Assembly: GCA_016199325.1 (NCBI GenBank)
Contig: JACQGW010000130.1
Coordinates: forward strand, 1-21,018
Origin: Chloroflexota bacterium
GTDB lineage: Bacteria; Chloroflexota; Dehalococcoidia; JACQGW01
Direction of reading: 5' to 3'
Length of the DNA: 21,018 bases
In this document: piece by piece, positions 1-7,686 of the stretch
Numbering within the stretch: position 1 is the stretch's first letter
Layout of the letters: the number at the start of each line of letters is the position of its first letter
The notes under the pieces: generated by a model
What the model was told of the DNA's origin: nothing
What the model saw: only the letters and a program-made list of their open reading frames with translations
Databases searched by the model: none
Program-made: the position numbers and the translations under genes

Positions 1-12
1 CTCGCTATCTCT

Positions 13-41
13 CTTGGCGATCTTGGCGTCTTGGCGGTTCG
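13..41. repeat. short tandem repeat built on CTTGGCG
   Basis: Three copies of CTTGGCG lie at 13-19, 22-28 and 30-36, separated by two nucleotides and one nucleotide, and are followed by GTTCG. They lie downstream of the minus-strand kinase that ends at 127. I see no gene in 1-126. The function is unknown, and the left boundary may lie outside the window. Confidence 0.6.
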
Positions 42-126
42 TTGTGTCTCGGAATCGCTCAAACGTACTGAGGGTTACATAAGAGGATGGTCGTCTCGTT
101 CGGCGTCGCCACGGACTGCCCTCCGG

Positions 127-2583
127 CTACGTCTCCCGGACCGCTTGACTGCCGCCAGGCTGGCTGAGCGGCAGCGCAAAGTGGAAGGTGCTCCCCCGCC
201 CAACCTCGGACTCGACCCAGATCCTCCCGCCGTGGAGCTCGATCACCCGTTTGCTGATCCCGAGGCCAAGGCCGACGACGCCGACGTAGCCCGGTGCGCC
301 GGACGGGATCGGCTCGTACATCGGCTCGAAGACGTACGGCAGGCGCTCCGGCGAGATGCCGACGCCGCCGTCGCGGACGCCGAGCACGGCCTCGCCCGCC
401 ACGACCTCGACGGCGACGGCAACGTCGCCGCTCCGCGACTGGTACTTGATGGCGTTCTCGATCAGGTGCCGGATGGTCTGGGCGATCTGCTCGCGGTCGG
501 CGACGACGCCGGCCGGCGTCGTTTCGAGGCGGAAGTGGTAGCCGGGATGCTCCGTTTGGACCTCCCCAACCATCTGGTGGGCGAGCTCGGCCAGGTCGAA
601 GCGCTCGGTCCGCAGCGGCAACGTACCGCGCTCCAGGTCGGCCACCTGGACCAGCTCCCCGGCGAGCCGGGCGACACGGCCGACGCTGCGATCGATCGCT
701 CCGAGCAGCCGGTCGCTCGCTGCCGGACGAGTCCCAGCGAGCCTCTGCAGCAGGCCGACGTAGCCCTTGAGGCTGGTGAGCGGCGTCCGGAGCTCGTGGG
801 CGGCGGCGGCGATGAACTCCTCGCGGAGCTTGAGGGCGACCTGGAGCTGGGCCAGCAGGCGGGCTTTCTCAATCGCAATGGCGAGCTGGTCGGCGAATGT
901 CGCCAGCGCGATGAGATCGTCCTGATCCCACCGGCGGCAACTGAACACCCCCATGACGCCAAGCAGCCGATCGGTGGCGAGCAGCGGGAACCCGGCAAAG
1001 GCAGCTATTCTCTGCCGTCTGGCCTGCTCTCGATCCTGAAGCCAGCGCTCGCTCAGCAGCTCGTTGGTCGAGAAGGCCCATCGGCCGGCGGCGATGGCGC
1101 CGATGGGCGACTGGTCGAGCCGGAGACGGCCGAACTGGGAGCCACTGGCGGCAACACGGCTGGAGAACCCGGCGCTCGCTTGCAGTACCAGCACCTGCGC
1201 GGTCTCATCCCAGAGCCAGACTCGCGCGAGGGCGATATCGAAGCTCGCCACGAGCTCGCTGGCGGCGATCGCCAGGGCCTCCTCAGCGCTCGCGGAGGCG
1301 GCGATCTTCTGCGCAACTCGCGCCAGACCGAGCCGGGCTCGCTCCCGCCGCCGCTCCTCGGTGATGTCACGGCCAACCACGACCGCCAGGGTCACCCGGC
1401 CCTCCTCGTCCGGGACTGGCGCTCCGCTGAAGCTGACCAGCCGTTCTTCGCCCGACGGCTTCCGTAGCCGGACCTCGCGGCCGGTAAAAGTCTCCCCACC
1501 TATGGCCCGTTCGCCTGCCAGTTCTTCCGGCTGGAGTCGGCTGCCATCGAGGTGGCGGAGATCGAGACGGTCGATGAGCTCGACGATGGATCGGCCGAGA
1601 TCCTCCCGAACCAAGCCGGTGAGGCTCAGCGCAGCCGAATTGGCGTCGAACAGCCGCCGGTCGGCGTCGACGACGAACACGGCATCGGCCATGTTGCTCA
1701 ACAGGGCCTTGAGCTGGCCGAGGGTATCGTGGAGCCTCGCCGCCGTCTCTCGCTCCCGTTGGTACAGGAGCACGTACTCGGAGAGCAGGCCGAACAGGAT
1801 CGCGGAGAAGCCGCCGACCCAGAGGAATCGCTGCCAGTACCACCACAGGTCGTAGCGCTTGCCGCCGATGAGGACCGTGAGGAGCGCAAAGACGAAGAGC
1901 AGCTCCGCCAGCGCCACATAGCCGAGGAGGGAGTCACCGGCGCGCCGATAGCGGTGAGCCGAGAGCCCTGTGCCGAGCGCGAACGCCACCAACAGGGCAT
2001 AGAGCCAGCCAACCGTAAGCGAGGACCAGAACCCGTCAACGACAAGCGAGGGAAGGAGCTCCTCAAACGCCAGTGAAAGGCCGACGATCGCCGTGGCGGC
2101 CACTCCGGCTACCGTCGGCCAGAGCCACCAGCGCCCGCCCGCGGCGCCCGCGCTTGGCCAGCGGATGGTGACTGCTGCCAGCAGAGCGGCTGCCAGGCCG
2201 CTGAACTTCAGGCTCCAGAGCCAGGCGGAGGTATTCGGGAGCCGGGCGATGAGGCCCCGATCGTCGGGCAGGAGACCCGGCCAGGAGAGCACGTAGAAGA
2301 TGGCGAACACGGCGAAGACGCCGAAGCCCATGCCGATCCAGAAGGGGGTCGGCTCGCGCCGGACCTGATAGCGCCCGAAGCCGAGAAAGGCGATGCTCAG
2401 CGCGGCCAGCGCCAGGAAGCTGTGCATCATCGGCACGTACCAGGGGAAGACCGCGATGATCGGCCCCGCCCCCCAGACGAGCGCGACGCCGCCATGCACC
2501 ACCGTCAGGGCGCTGGCCACGCCGATGAGCCAGCGGCCGAATGCGGTACTCGCCTGGCGAGCGCAGGACTCGTGACCAGCCAT
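127..2583 (-). CDS. membrane-bound sensor histidine kinase (multi-TM, PAS, GAF, HisKA, HATPase)
   Basis: Hybrid-free sensor kinase of about 818 residues. Residues ~12-275 form about eight hydrophobic helices with short loops, an integral-membrane sensor region rather than a periplasmic domain. A PAS domain (~295-415) and a GAF domain (~425-585) follow. The HisKA box contains AAAAHELRTPLTSLKGY with phospho-acceptor His596. The ATPase domain has an N box (IENAIKYQ), an intact G1 box (DGGVGI) and a G2 box (GLGLGI), so it looks catalytically competent. The frame extends upstream to a TTG at 2703, but ATG at 2583 is preferred: it has the purine-rich GGGAAGAGAG upstream, and the first 40 residues of the longer form are low-complexity and Arg-rich. 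No response regulator lies beside it. It is transcribed divergently from the kinase at 3300 across a repeat-rich intergenic region. The ligand is unknown. Confidence 0.9.
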   Translation of the reverse strand: MAGHESCARQASTAFGRWLIGVASALTVVHGGVALVWGAGPIIAVFPWYVPMMHSFLALAALSIAFLGFGRYQVRREPTPFWIGMGFGVFAVFAIFYVLSWPGLLPDDRGLIARLPNTSAWLWSLKFSGLAAALLAAVTIRWPSAGAAGGRWWLWPTVAGVAATAIVGLSLAFEELLPSLVVDGFWSSLTVGWLYALLVAFALGTGLSAHRYRRAGDSLLGYVALAELLFVFALLTVLIGGKRYDLWWYWQRFLWVGGFSAILFGLLSEYVLLYQRERETAARLHDTLGQLKALLSNMADAVFVVDADRRLFDANSAALSLTGLVREDLGRSIVELIDRLDLRHLDGSRLQPEELAGERAIGGETFTGREVRLRKPSGEERLVSFSGAPVPDEEGRVTLAVVVGRDITEERRRERARLGLARVAQKIAASASAEEALAIAASELVASFDIALARVWLWDETAQVLVLQASAGFSSRVAASGSQFGRLRLDQSPIGAIAAGRWAFSTNELLSERWLQDREQARRQRIAAFAGFPLLATDRLLGVMGVFSCRRWDQDDLIALATFADQLAIAIEKARLLAQLQVALKLREEFIAAAAHELRTPLTSLKGYVGLLQRLAGTRPAASDRLLGAIDRSVGRVARLAGELVQVADLERGTLPLRTERFDLAELAHQMVGEVQTEHPGYHFRLETTPAGVVADREQIAQTIRHLIENAIKYQSRSGDVAVAVEVVAGEAVLGVRDGGVGISPERLPYVFEPMYEPIPSGAPGYVGVVGLGLGISKRVIELHGGRIWVESEVGRGSTFHFALPLSQPGGSQAVRET

Positions 2584-2820
2584 ACTGCTGCGACTCTCTT
2601 CCCGTGCTCTCGGTAGGCCGGGCGCACCTGCTGGCAGGTGGCTCGCTCTGCGCCGTCGGCCCCGCCCGGGTTCCCTCAGTGTCTGAGAGGCATCCCCTGC
2701 CAATCTCCCGGTGTTGCTGCTCGAACGATCGGATCGCCGGCATTGGAGCTGTCTGTGGATGCTGCGTGAGTGTAATGCTGCCGCAATTTGCGTGCCACGC
2801 CGGGCTTCCCGCTCAGACTA
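2584..2820. other. intergenic region upstream of the membrane kinase
   Basis: I see no convincing gene here. Plus-strand frames across it read GC-rich, Arg-rich low-complexity sequence that continues into the repeats. One 16-nt perfect inverted repeat, CACCTGC-TG-GCAGGTG, lies at 2625-2640 in the kinase 5' leader and could be an operator or a small RNA hairpin. No confident promoter was identified for the kinase. Confidence 0.4.
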
Positions 2821-2821
2821 A

Positions 2822-2882
2822 GAGCCGCTCCGACAACGGACCCCCTCAATCCCCTCGTCGGCGGGGGGAAGCAGAGCGGCTC
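2822..2882. repeat. GC-rich inverted repeat with GAGCCGCTC / GAGCGGCTC ends
   Basis: GAGCCGCTC at 2822-2830 is the exact reverse complement of GAGCGGCTC at 2874-2882. Between them is a pyrimidine-rich tract followed by a G-rich tract (CCCCCTCAATCCCCTC, then GGCGGGGGG) that can also pair. The adjoining segment 2881-2920 is similarly C/G-striped. The composition suggests an intergenic repeat element rather than coding DNA. Confidence 0.55.
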
Positions 2883-2930
2883 CCTCGCCGCGGACGGGGA
2901 GGGCCGGCGTGGGGTTCTCGGATGTCAGCA

Positions 2931-3040
2931 CGGCAATGCTGCTGCCGTGAACGGCGGGCCTGGTCTCCAAATCAGAGGCCCGCCGTTCACGGCGGCAGGC
3001 AGGAGTACTGCTGCAGGAGTACTCCTGCCGGATCATCTGG
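2931..3040 (+). repeat. dispersed hairpin element, copy 1 (18-bp perfect stem)
   Basis: Perfect 18-bp arms at 2944-2961 and 2976-2993 enclose a 14-nt loop. A second copy lies in opposite orientation at 7600-7684. Identity between copies includes the non-palindromic loop (TCCAAATCAG) and outer flanks (CGGCAATGCTGC on one side; a diverged stretch ending TCCTGC-C/T-GGATCAT on the other). This indicates a shared dispersed element and not two independent hairpins. Copy 1 has extra internal material including a 16-nt perfect palindrome (3013-3028), GCAGGAGTACTCCTGC. No transposase is encoded, so it is MITE-like or REP-like. Confidence 0.8.
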
Positions 3041-3059
3041 ACGGATCAGATGCGTCCGC

Positions 3060-3093
3060 GGACGGCCGCCAGGGTTTTGCGTGGACGGCCGCC
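3060..3093. repeat. 11-bp direct repeat GGACGGCCGCC
   Basis: GGACGGCCGCC occurs at 3060-3070 and again at 3083-3093, 23 bp apart start to start, between the hairpin element and the next palindrome. It may be a junction or remnant of stacked repeat insertions. Confidence 0.55.
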
Positions 3094-3098
3094 GGTCG

Positions 3099-3168
3099 GC
3101 TGTAGGGGCGTTCGAGAACCGCCCCGGTTCTCGAATCGGGCGGGCGGCTCCCGAGCCGCCCCTACAGC
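3099..3168. repeat. compound palindromic element with GCTGTAGGGGCG termini
   Basis: Terminal arms GCTGTAGGGGCG (3099-3110) and CGCCCCTACAGC (3157-3168) are perfect reverse complements. Inside are two further hairpins: TTCGAGAACC / GGTTCTCGAA (3111-3120 and 3126-3135), and GGCGGCTC / GAGCCGCC near 3143-3160. The whole can fold as a cloverleaf or cruciform of 70 nt. Terminal TGTAGGGGC / GCCCCTACA ends of this kind recall dispersed palindromes of some Chloroflexota and cyanobacterial genomes; that link is from memory and was not searched. Confidence 0.75.
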
Positions 3169-3216
3169 GGTCGTATGGCGCGAGATGGCGCGACGCCCCC
3201 CGCGTCCATGATCATC

Positions 3217-3245
3217 TTGTCGGCCCCCCTGCCCGCGGGTATACT
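3217..3245 (+). promoter_or_regulatory. sigma70-type promoter for the kinase at 3300
   Basis: TTGTCG (3217-3222) and TATACT (3240-3245) are separated by exactly 17 nt, 55 nt upstream of the kinase ATG. Matches to consensus are 4/6 and 5/6. It starts just beyond the compound palindrome, so the repeats do not interrupt it. Confidence 0.6.
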
Positions 3246-3299
3246 GGCATGGAACCTGCTTAGTTTCTCGCTTCGATCCGCATTCCGTCTGAGGCAGTC

Positions 3300-5816
3300 A
3301 TGACAGATCGTCCAATCGTGGGCCAGTCCCAGCTCGCGATCCTTCTCGAGAACCTGCCTCAGGCAGTCGTTCTCTACGACTTTCAGCGTGAGCGGCTGCG
3401 GCTGAACGCGGCCGGTCGCCGACTTCTCGGCGTCACCGGCACCGCGGAGGACTGGTGGCCCATCGAGCTGATCATGGGCGTCCGCCGGCTCTTCACCCCG
3501 GACGGCAAGCCCGTCCCGACGGCCGGCAGGCCGAGCCAGCGCCTGAGGCGCGGCGAAACGGTGCTGCCGCAACGGTTCCGCATCGTCGTGCCGGAGTCTG
3601 GGAGCCGTCTGGTCGTCGTCGAAGGACAGCCGATCGCCGGCGCCGACGGCGTCGTGATCGGCGGCCTCGCGACGATCGTGGACGTCACCGAGGAAGAGAC
3701 GAGGCTGGAGACAGAGCGAATCGCCCTGGACGTGGCTCGGGCGGTAACCGAAGACACCCCTCCGCTCGCCGGACTCGCGCGCGCCCTCCGCCGGATCGCG
3801 GACCCGATGGACGCCGAGATCTGCGCCATCTGGCTGGCCGAGGCAGACCGTCGCAGGCTCAGCTTGCTGATCCACCACAACCTGCCACCGGAGGTGGCCG
3901 ATCTGATCGCCGAGTGCTCGTTCGACGCGCCGAACCTCGTCGCGCAGGCGGCAGCGTCGGGCTCGGCGGTGATCCTCGACGATCGAACGCCGCTGTCGGC
4001 ACGCCCGGCGATGTCGCAGTATCTCTCCGAGCGGCTTGGCGTCCGGACCGAGGTCGCCGTCCCGCTGGCCGCGCATGGGAGGCTGGTCGGGGTCCTCGGC
4101 GGTGTCTGCCGCACGGCCAGGCGCCTGTCGCCCTGGCAGCTCACGACCCTCGCCGAGGTGGAGCACATCCTGGCAGGAGCCGTCGAGTCGCACGGCCTCT
4201 CTGCCGAGCTGGCCGCCGTCCGCGCGCGTGCCGATCGGATGGTCGCCGATCTGGATGCGGTCTCGCGGGTTGCGCTGCGGCCACTGCGCCTGATCGTGGC
4301 CGTGGACGAGTTGATCAGCCAGATGGTGAAGCGGATCGGCGCGAACACCGGCGCTCTCTGGCTGCTCGCCGACGACGGGGCGACGCTGGTTCTCCAGTCG
4401 ACAGGCTGGCAGGCCCTGGCCGCCGACGCGAGCATTCGGTACCGGCTCAGACTGGGCGAGGGGCTGGTCGGCCGGGTTGCCGCGGGCGGCCAGCCCCTCG
4501 TCGTCCTCGACGTCCAGGCCGACCCGCGCACCCACGGATCGTTCCTCCAGACCATCGCTAATCAGAATATCCACACGACCATCATGCTACCGCTGCGGAT
4601 CGGCAACCGGTTGATCGGCGTCGCCGGCCTGGCCTGGCAGGAGGTCAAGCCGGCCGCCGTGGCCGACGGTCTGGCCCGGCGGCTCCAGCCGATGGTCGAC
4701 ATCGCCGCGCTGGCGATTGAGCGCGCCCGGCTCGCCGACCAGGTCGAGCACGAGCGCGTTCGGCTGGACGCCGTCATCGAATCGTCGCCGAACGGCGTCT
4801 TCTTCCTGGACGCCCTTGCCGATCGGGTCATCACCAATCGCCAGGCCCGGCTGCTTCTTTGCGGCACGGACGACTGCACGGTCACTCGGTCGATCCTCGC
4901 CGACCGGATCCGGGCCGTCGACGGCACGCCGTTCCCGGCCGAACAGTCGCCGGTGGTACGGGCGCTCCGGGGGGAGACCATCGCCGGCGAGGAGACGAGG
5001 ATCTGTCGGCCCGACGGCGAATTCTCCCCAACGCTGGTCAACGCCGCTGCCATCGCCGACGAGGACGGCGTCATCGGGTTCGTCGTCAGCCTCCAGGACA
5101 TCTCGGCGCTCGCGGAGCTCCATCAGGTACGTGAGGAGTTCGTCTCCATGGTCGCTCACGACCTGCGAGCGCCCATTACGGCCATCAAGGGCTATACCGT
5201 GCTGCTCGCCCGCCTGCCGGCCGAGCGACACGGCGGCCCCGAGGAGCAGCGGATGCTGGCGAACGTCAGCTCGAGCGTTCGCCAGCTCGAACGGATGGCG
5301 AGCGATCTCCTCGACGCGTCGCGCGTCGAGACGAGGCAGTTCGCTCTGGAGCGGCACCCCCTCGATCTGGCGGCGTCCGTTCGTCAGGTGATCGAGCAAT
5401 TGCGGGAGAGCCTGGGCGACCGCGCCGCCGAGCTCGGGGGGAACCTGAATGCGATCGTCATGGCCGACCCACAGCGGCTCCATCAAGCCCTGGCGAACCT
5501 GCTCGTCAACGCCGCTCGCTATAGCTCACCCGGGACGCCCATCCGCGTCGACCTCCATCCCGGTCGCCCCGGCTTCGCCGAGGTGGCCGTCACGAACTTC
5601 GGCGTCGGCATTCCGGAGGAACAGCGAACGACCCTCTTCGAGCGGTTCGTCCAGGGGCCGCGGACGCGGCGAGCCGAGGGGCTCGGCCTCGGACTGTACA
5701 TCACCCGCGGGATCGTCGAGGCACACGGAGGCCAGATCCGCTGCGAAAGCGATGGCACGAGCTACGTGACCTTCCGCTTCACGCTGCCGATAGCAGGAGA
5801 AGAGCCTGGCGGTTGA
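3300..5816 (+). CDS. soluble sensor histidine kinase (PAS-GAF-GAF-PAS-HisKA-HATPase)
   Basis: 838 residues with no membrane segment, so a cytosolic sensor. Domain order: PAS ~10-135, GAF ~140-300, GAF ~325-480, PAS ~485-610, HisKA, HATPase. The phospho-acceptor His620 lies in MVAHDLRAPITAIKGY; the N box is LVNAARYS and the G2 box GLGLGLYI. The G1 box reads NFGVGI, with Asn766 where the family has the Asp that contacts adenine, so ATP binding or kinase activity may be altered. ATG 3300 follows GAGG with a 5-nt gap. The gene is divergent from the membrane kinase and convergent with the KaiC-like gene ending at 5869. No receiver domain or response regulator is present. The signal is unknown; tandem GAF domains commonly bind cyclic nucleotides, gases or chromophores, and I see no diagnostic residue that chooses among them. 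Confidence 0.9.
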   Translation: MTDRPIVGQSQLAILLENLPQAVVLYDFQRERLRLNAAGRRLLGVTGTAEDWWPIELIMGVRRLFTPDGKPVPTAGRPSQRLRRGETVLPQRFRIVVPESGSRLVVVEGQPIAGADGVVIGGLATIVDVTEEETRLETERIALDVARAVTEDTPPLAGLARALRRIADPMDAEICAIWLAEADRRRLSLLIHHNLPPEVADLIAECSFDAPNLVAQAAASGSAVILDDRTPLSARPAMSQYLSERLGVRTEVAVPLAAHGRLVGVLGGVCRTARRLSPWQLTTLAEVEHILAGAVESHGLSAELAAVRARADRMVADLDAVSRVALRPLRLIVAVDELISQMVKRIGANTGALWLLADDGATLVLQSTGWQALAADASIRYRLRLGEGLVGRVAAGGQPLVVLDVQADPRTHGSFLQTIANQNIHTTIMLPLRIGNRLIGVAGLAWQEVKPAAVADGLARRLQPMVDIAALAIERARLADQVEHERVRLDAVIESSPNGVFFLDALADRVITNRQARLLLCGTDDCTVTRSILADRIRAVDGTPFPAEQSPVVRALRGETIAGEETRICRPDGEFSPTLVNAAAIADEDGVIGFVVSLQDISALAELHQVREEFVSMVAHDLRAPITAIKGYTVLLARLPAERHGGPEEQRMLANVSSSVRQLERMASDLLDASRVETRQFALERHPLDLAASVRQVIEQLRESLGDRAAELGGNLNAIVMADPQRLHQALANLLVNAARYSSPGTPIRVDLHPGRPGFAEVAVTNFGVGIPEEQRTTLFERFVQGPRTRRAEGLGLGLYITRGIVEAHGGQIRCESDGTSYVTFRFTLPIAGEEPGG

Positions 5817-5837
5817 AACCGCAGGCTACCGTTGCAA

Positions 5838-5855
5838 AGTCGGCCAAGGCCGACT
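5838..5855. terminator. hairpin between convergent kinase and KaiC-like genes
   Basis: AGTCGGCC-AA-GGCCGACT is an 8-bp perfect inverted repeat in the 52-nt gap between the stop at 5816 and the minus-strand stop at 5869. Its position suits a bidirectional terminator, but no T-run follows on either strand, so intrinsic termination is uncertain. Confidence 0.45.
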
Positions 5856-5868
5856 ACGAGCTCGCCTC

Positions 5869-7563
5869 TTAGCCTCCGAGCGCCCGCGCGACCGGCCGGT
5901 AGACAGCCCGACCCTCCTCCTGGACCCGAATGGCGTAGTTCAGGGCCAGGAGCCGATCGAGAGCGCGGGTGAGGTCGGGGCGGCGCAGGCCGGTTCGGGC
6001 TGCTGTCTCTTCGGCGGATGCCTGGCCGAGGTCGAGGAGCGTCTGGAGCACCAGCATCTCCCGGTCGCTCAGCCCCGGATAGGGCGGCCGCCGGGGCGCG
6101 ACCAGCTCGGGCACGCCGGTGATCAGGCCGCGGTACTCCCGGAGCACCCTGCCGATCACCAGGCCGCGGGAGGTCACCTCGTACGCCCGGAGGTCCTTGC
6201 TGTGCTGGCTGCCGCGCATTTTGACCACCGTGATCACTTTCTGGAGCTGGCCCTCGAGCTCGATGTAGCGCTGCAGGATGAGGTCGTCGGTCAGGAAGGA
6301 GACCGCGTGGGAACTGAAGATGAGGTCGGTGTAGGATTCGACGATCTCGACGGTCATCAGCACGGTGGTGCCGAGGCCGGTCAGCGACCCAACCATCCGG
6401 TAGAGCGACTCGCGAAAGTCCTCCCGGAAGGTCGGCGCCAGCGCCAGCTCGAAGCCGGAGAGCGAATCGATGGCCACCCGACCGGCCCCGATCTCCTCGA
6501 CCCACGCTCGGATCTCCCGGAGCGTCTCGTCCACCGAGAGGTCCAGCGGGCGCAGGTAGAGGACCCGCAGGTTGCCCTCCCGAACCATCGCCGCCAGGTC
6601 GAAGCCCAGATCCTTGGCCCGCTCGATGAACTCCTTGGGGTGCTCCTCGAAGACGGCGATGACTCCCTTCTCGCCACGCCGGACCCCTTCGGCGATGAAC
6701 TGGGTGGCAAGCGCCGTCTTGCCCGAGCCGGAGGGTCCGGCCACGAGCACCGAGTCCCCCGCCGGGATGCCGCCGCCCATCATCTCGTCCAGGCCCGACA
6801 CGCCGGACGAGAGGCGCGCGCGCGGATGGACCCGCTCCCGCTCCGGGACGAGGGGCGGTGTGCGCGGGAAGACGTCGATGCCGTCGTCGGTGATCCGGAA
6901 GGTGTGGAGCCCCGGCATGGGCGCCTGGCCGCGCATTTTCATCACCTGGAGCTTCCGGACGATCGAGTTCCGCTCGAGGTTCTGAGAGACCCAGATGATG
7001 CCGTCGGCCACAGTGAAGACCGGGTTATCCCGGATCTCGCTCTCGACGTACTCGCCGACCAGGAAGGTTGTCGCATGCCAGCTCGACAGGTAGAGCGCGA
7101 GGCGCTGGACGAACGCCTGGAGCTCCATCTCGCCGGCCGTCCCGGCCAGGGCCGTCCGGACGACCGTCCGGAAGGAATCCACGACGACGATGTCCGGCTC
7201 GCGCGCCTCGACCTCCTGGACGATGCTCGCCAGCACCTGGCCCAGGCGCTCTTCCAGCGCCTCGCGGCTCAGGTTGACAAAACGGAGGGTGCCGTTCACC
7301 TTTTCGGGGTCGAAGAAGCTGAACTGCTGCTGGTAGCGGAGCATCTTCAGGGGCGGCTCGCCCAGGACAGTGAAATAGAGAGTTGAGCGACCGGCGGCCG
7401 CGTTGGCGAAGGCCATCTGATGGACGAGGGTGGTCTTCCCCGACCCCGGCCCACCGGCGATCAAGTTGAAGGAGTATTCGGGGAGGCCACCGCCCAGGAC
7501 CGGGTCGAGGCCCGGCACGCCGCTGGGCAGCTTCTTGATGGACACTCTTCCTCGCTCAGTCAC
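5869..7563 (-). CDS. KaiC-like dual RecA-domain ATPase with C-terminal winged-helix-like region
   Basis: About 564 residues with two KaiC/RecA ATPase domains. CI Walker A is GGPGSGKTT (Lys43) with Walker B VVVDS; CII Walker A is GPSGSGKTA (Lys282) with Walker B VAIDS. CII keeps the paired catalytic glutamates (FEE, 306-307); CI has only one (GE, 68-69). At the cyanobacterial KaiC phosphosites this protein has Ser422 and Phe423 (VSFLTDD). The last ~70 residues look like a winged helix (SDREMLVLQTLLDLG, then AEETAARTGL), suggesting DNA or protein contact. The frame runs up to 7668, but that part merely translates the hairpin repeat. GTG 7563 is chosen because it follows GAGGGGAGAGGGAG and directly precedes the conserved LPSGVPGLDPVLGGGLP start. 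It lies downstream of another KaiC-like gene on the same strand. Without KaiA or KaiB a circadian role is not implied; the family also acts in signalling and gas-vesicle regulation. Confidence 0.9.
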   Translation of the reverse strand: MTERGRVSIKKLPSGVPGLDPVLGGGLPEYSFNLIAGGPGSGKTTLVHQMAFANAAAGRSTLYFTVLGEPPLKMLRYQQQFSFFDPEKVNGTLRFVNLSREALEERLGQVLASIVQEVEAREPDIVVVDSFRTVVRTALAGTAGEMELQAFVQRLALYLSSWHATTFLVGEYVESEIRDNPVFTVADGIIWVSQNLERNSIVRKLQVMKMRGQAPMPGLHTFRITDDGIDVFPRTPPLVPERERVHPRARLSSGVSGLDEMMGGGIPAGDSVLVAGPSGSGKTALATQFIAEGVRRGEKGVIAVFEEHPKEFIERAKDLGFDLAAMVREGNLRVLYLRPLDLSVDETLREIRAWVEEIGAGRVAIDSLSGFELALAPTFREDFRESLYRMVGSLTGLGTTVLMTVEIVESYTDLIFSSHAVSFLTDDLILQRYIELEGQLQKVITVVKMRGSQHSKDLRAYEVTSRGLVIGRVLREYRGLITGVPELVAPRRPPYPGLSDREMLVLQTLLDLGQASAEETAARTGLRRPDLTRALDRLLALNYAIRVQEEGRAVYRPVARALGG

Positions 7564-7599
7564 GACGTAGCTCCCTCTCCCCTCTGAGCAAAATGATCC

Positions 7600-7684
7600 A
7601 GCAGGACTACTGTTGCCCGCCGCCGTGAACGGCGGGCCTCTGATTTGGAAGCCAGGCCCGCCGTTCACGGCGGCAGCATTGCCG
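7600..7684 (-). repeat. dispersed hairpin element, copy 2 (inverted relative to copy 1)
   Basis: Perfect 21-bp arms at 7619-7639 and 7654-7674 with a 14-nt loop. Read on the minus strand it matches the element at 2931-3040 through both arms, the asymmetric loop and the flanks. It fills most of the 123-bp gap between the 142-aa gene and the downstream KaiC-like gene, and may act as an attenuator or RNA-stability hairpin. It abuts the 142-aa stop codon at 7687. Confidence 0.8.
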
Positions 7685-7686
7685 GT

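Noticed and set aside
31..1467. 478-aa plus-strand open frame
   Set aside because: Antisense shadow of the membrane histidine kinase, which has recognisable domains on the other strand; composition is Arg/Asp/Pro-rich with no motif.
2541..3263. 240-aa plus-strand frame across the kinase intergenic region
   Set aside because: It translates the palindromic repeats and low-complexity DNA, with no ribosome-binding site or homology-like motif.
3162..4574. 470-aa minus-strand open frame
   Set aside because: Antisense to the PAS/GAF part of the soluble kinase and running through repeat DNA; no family features.
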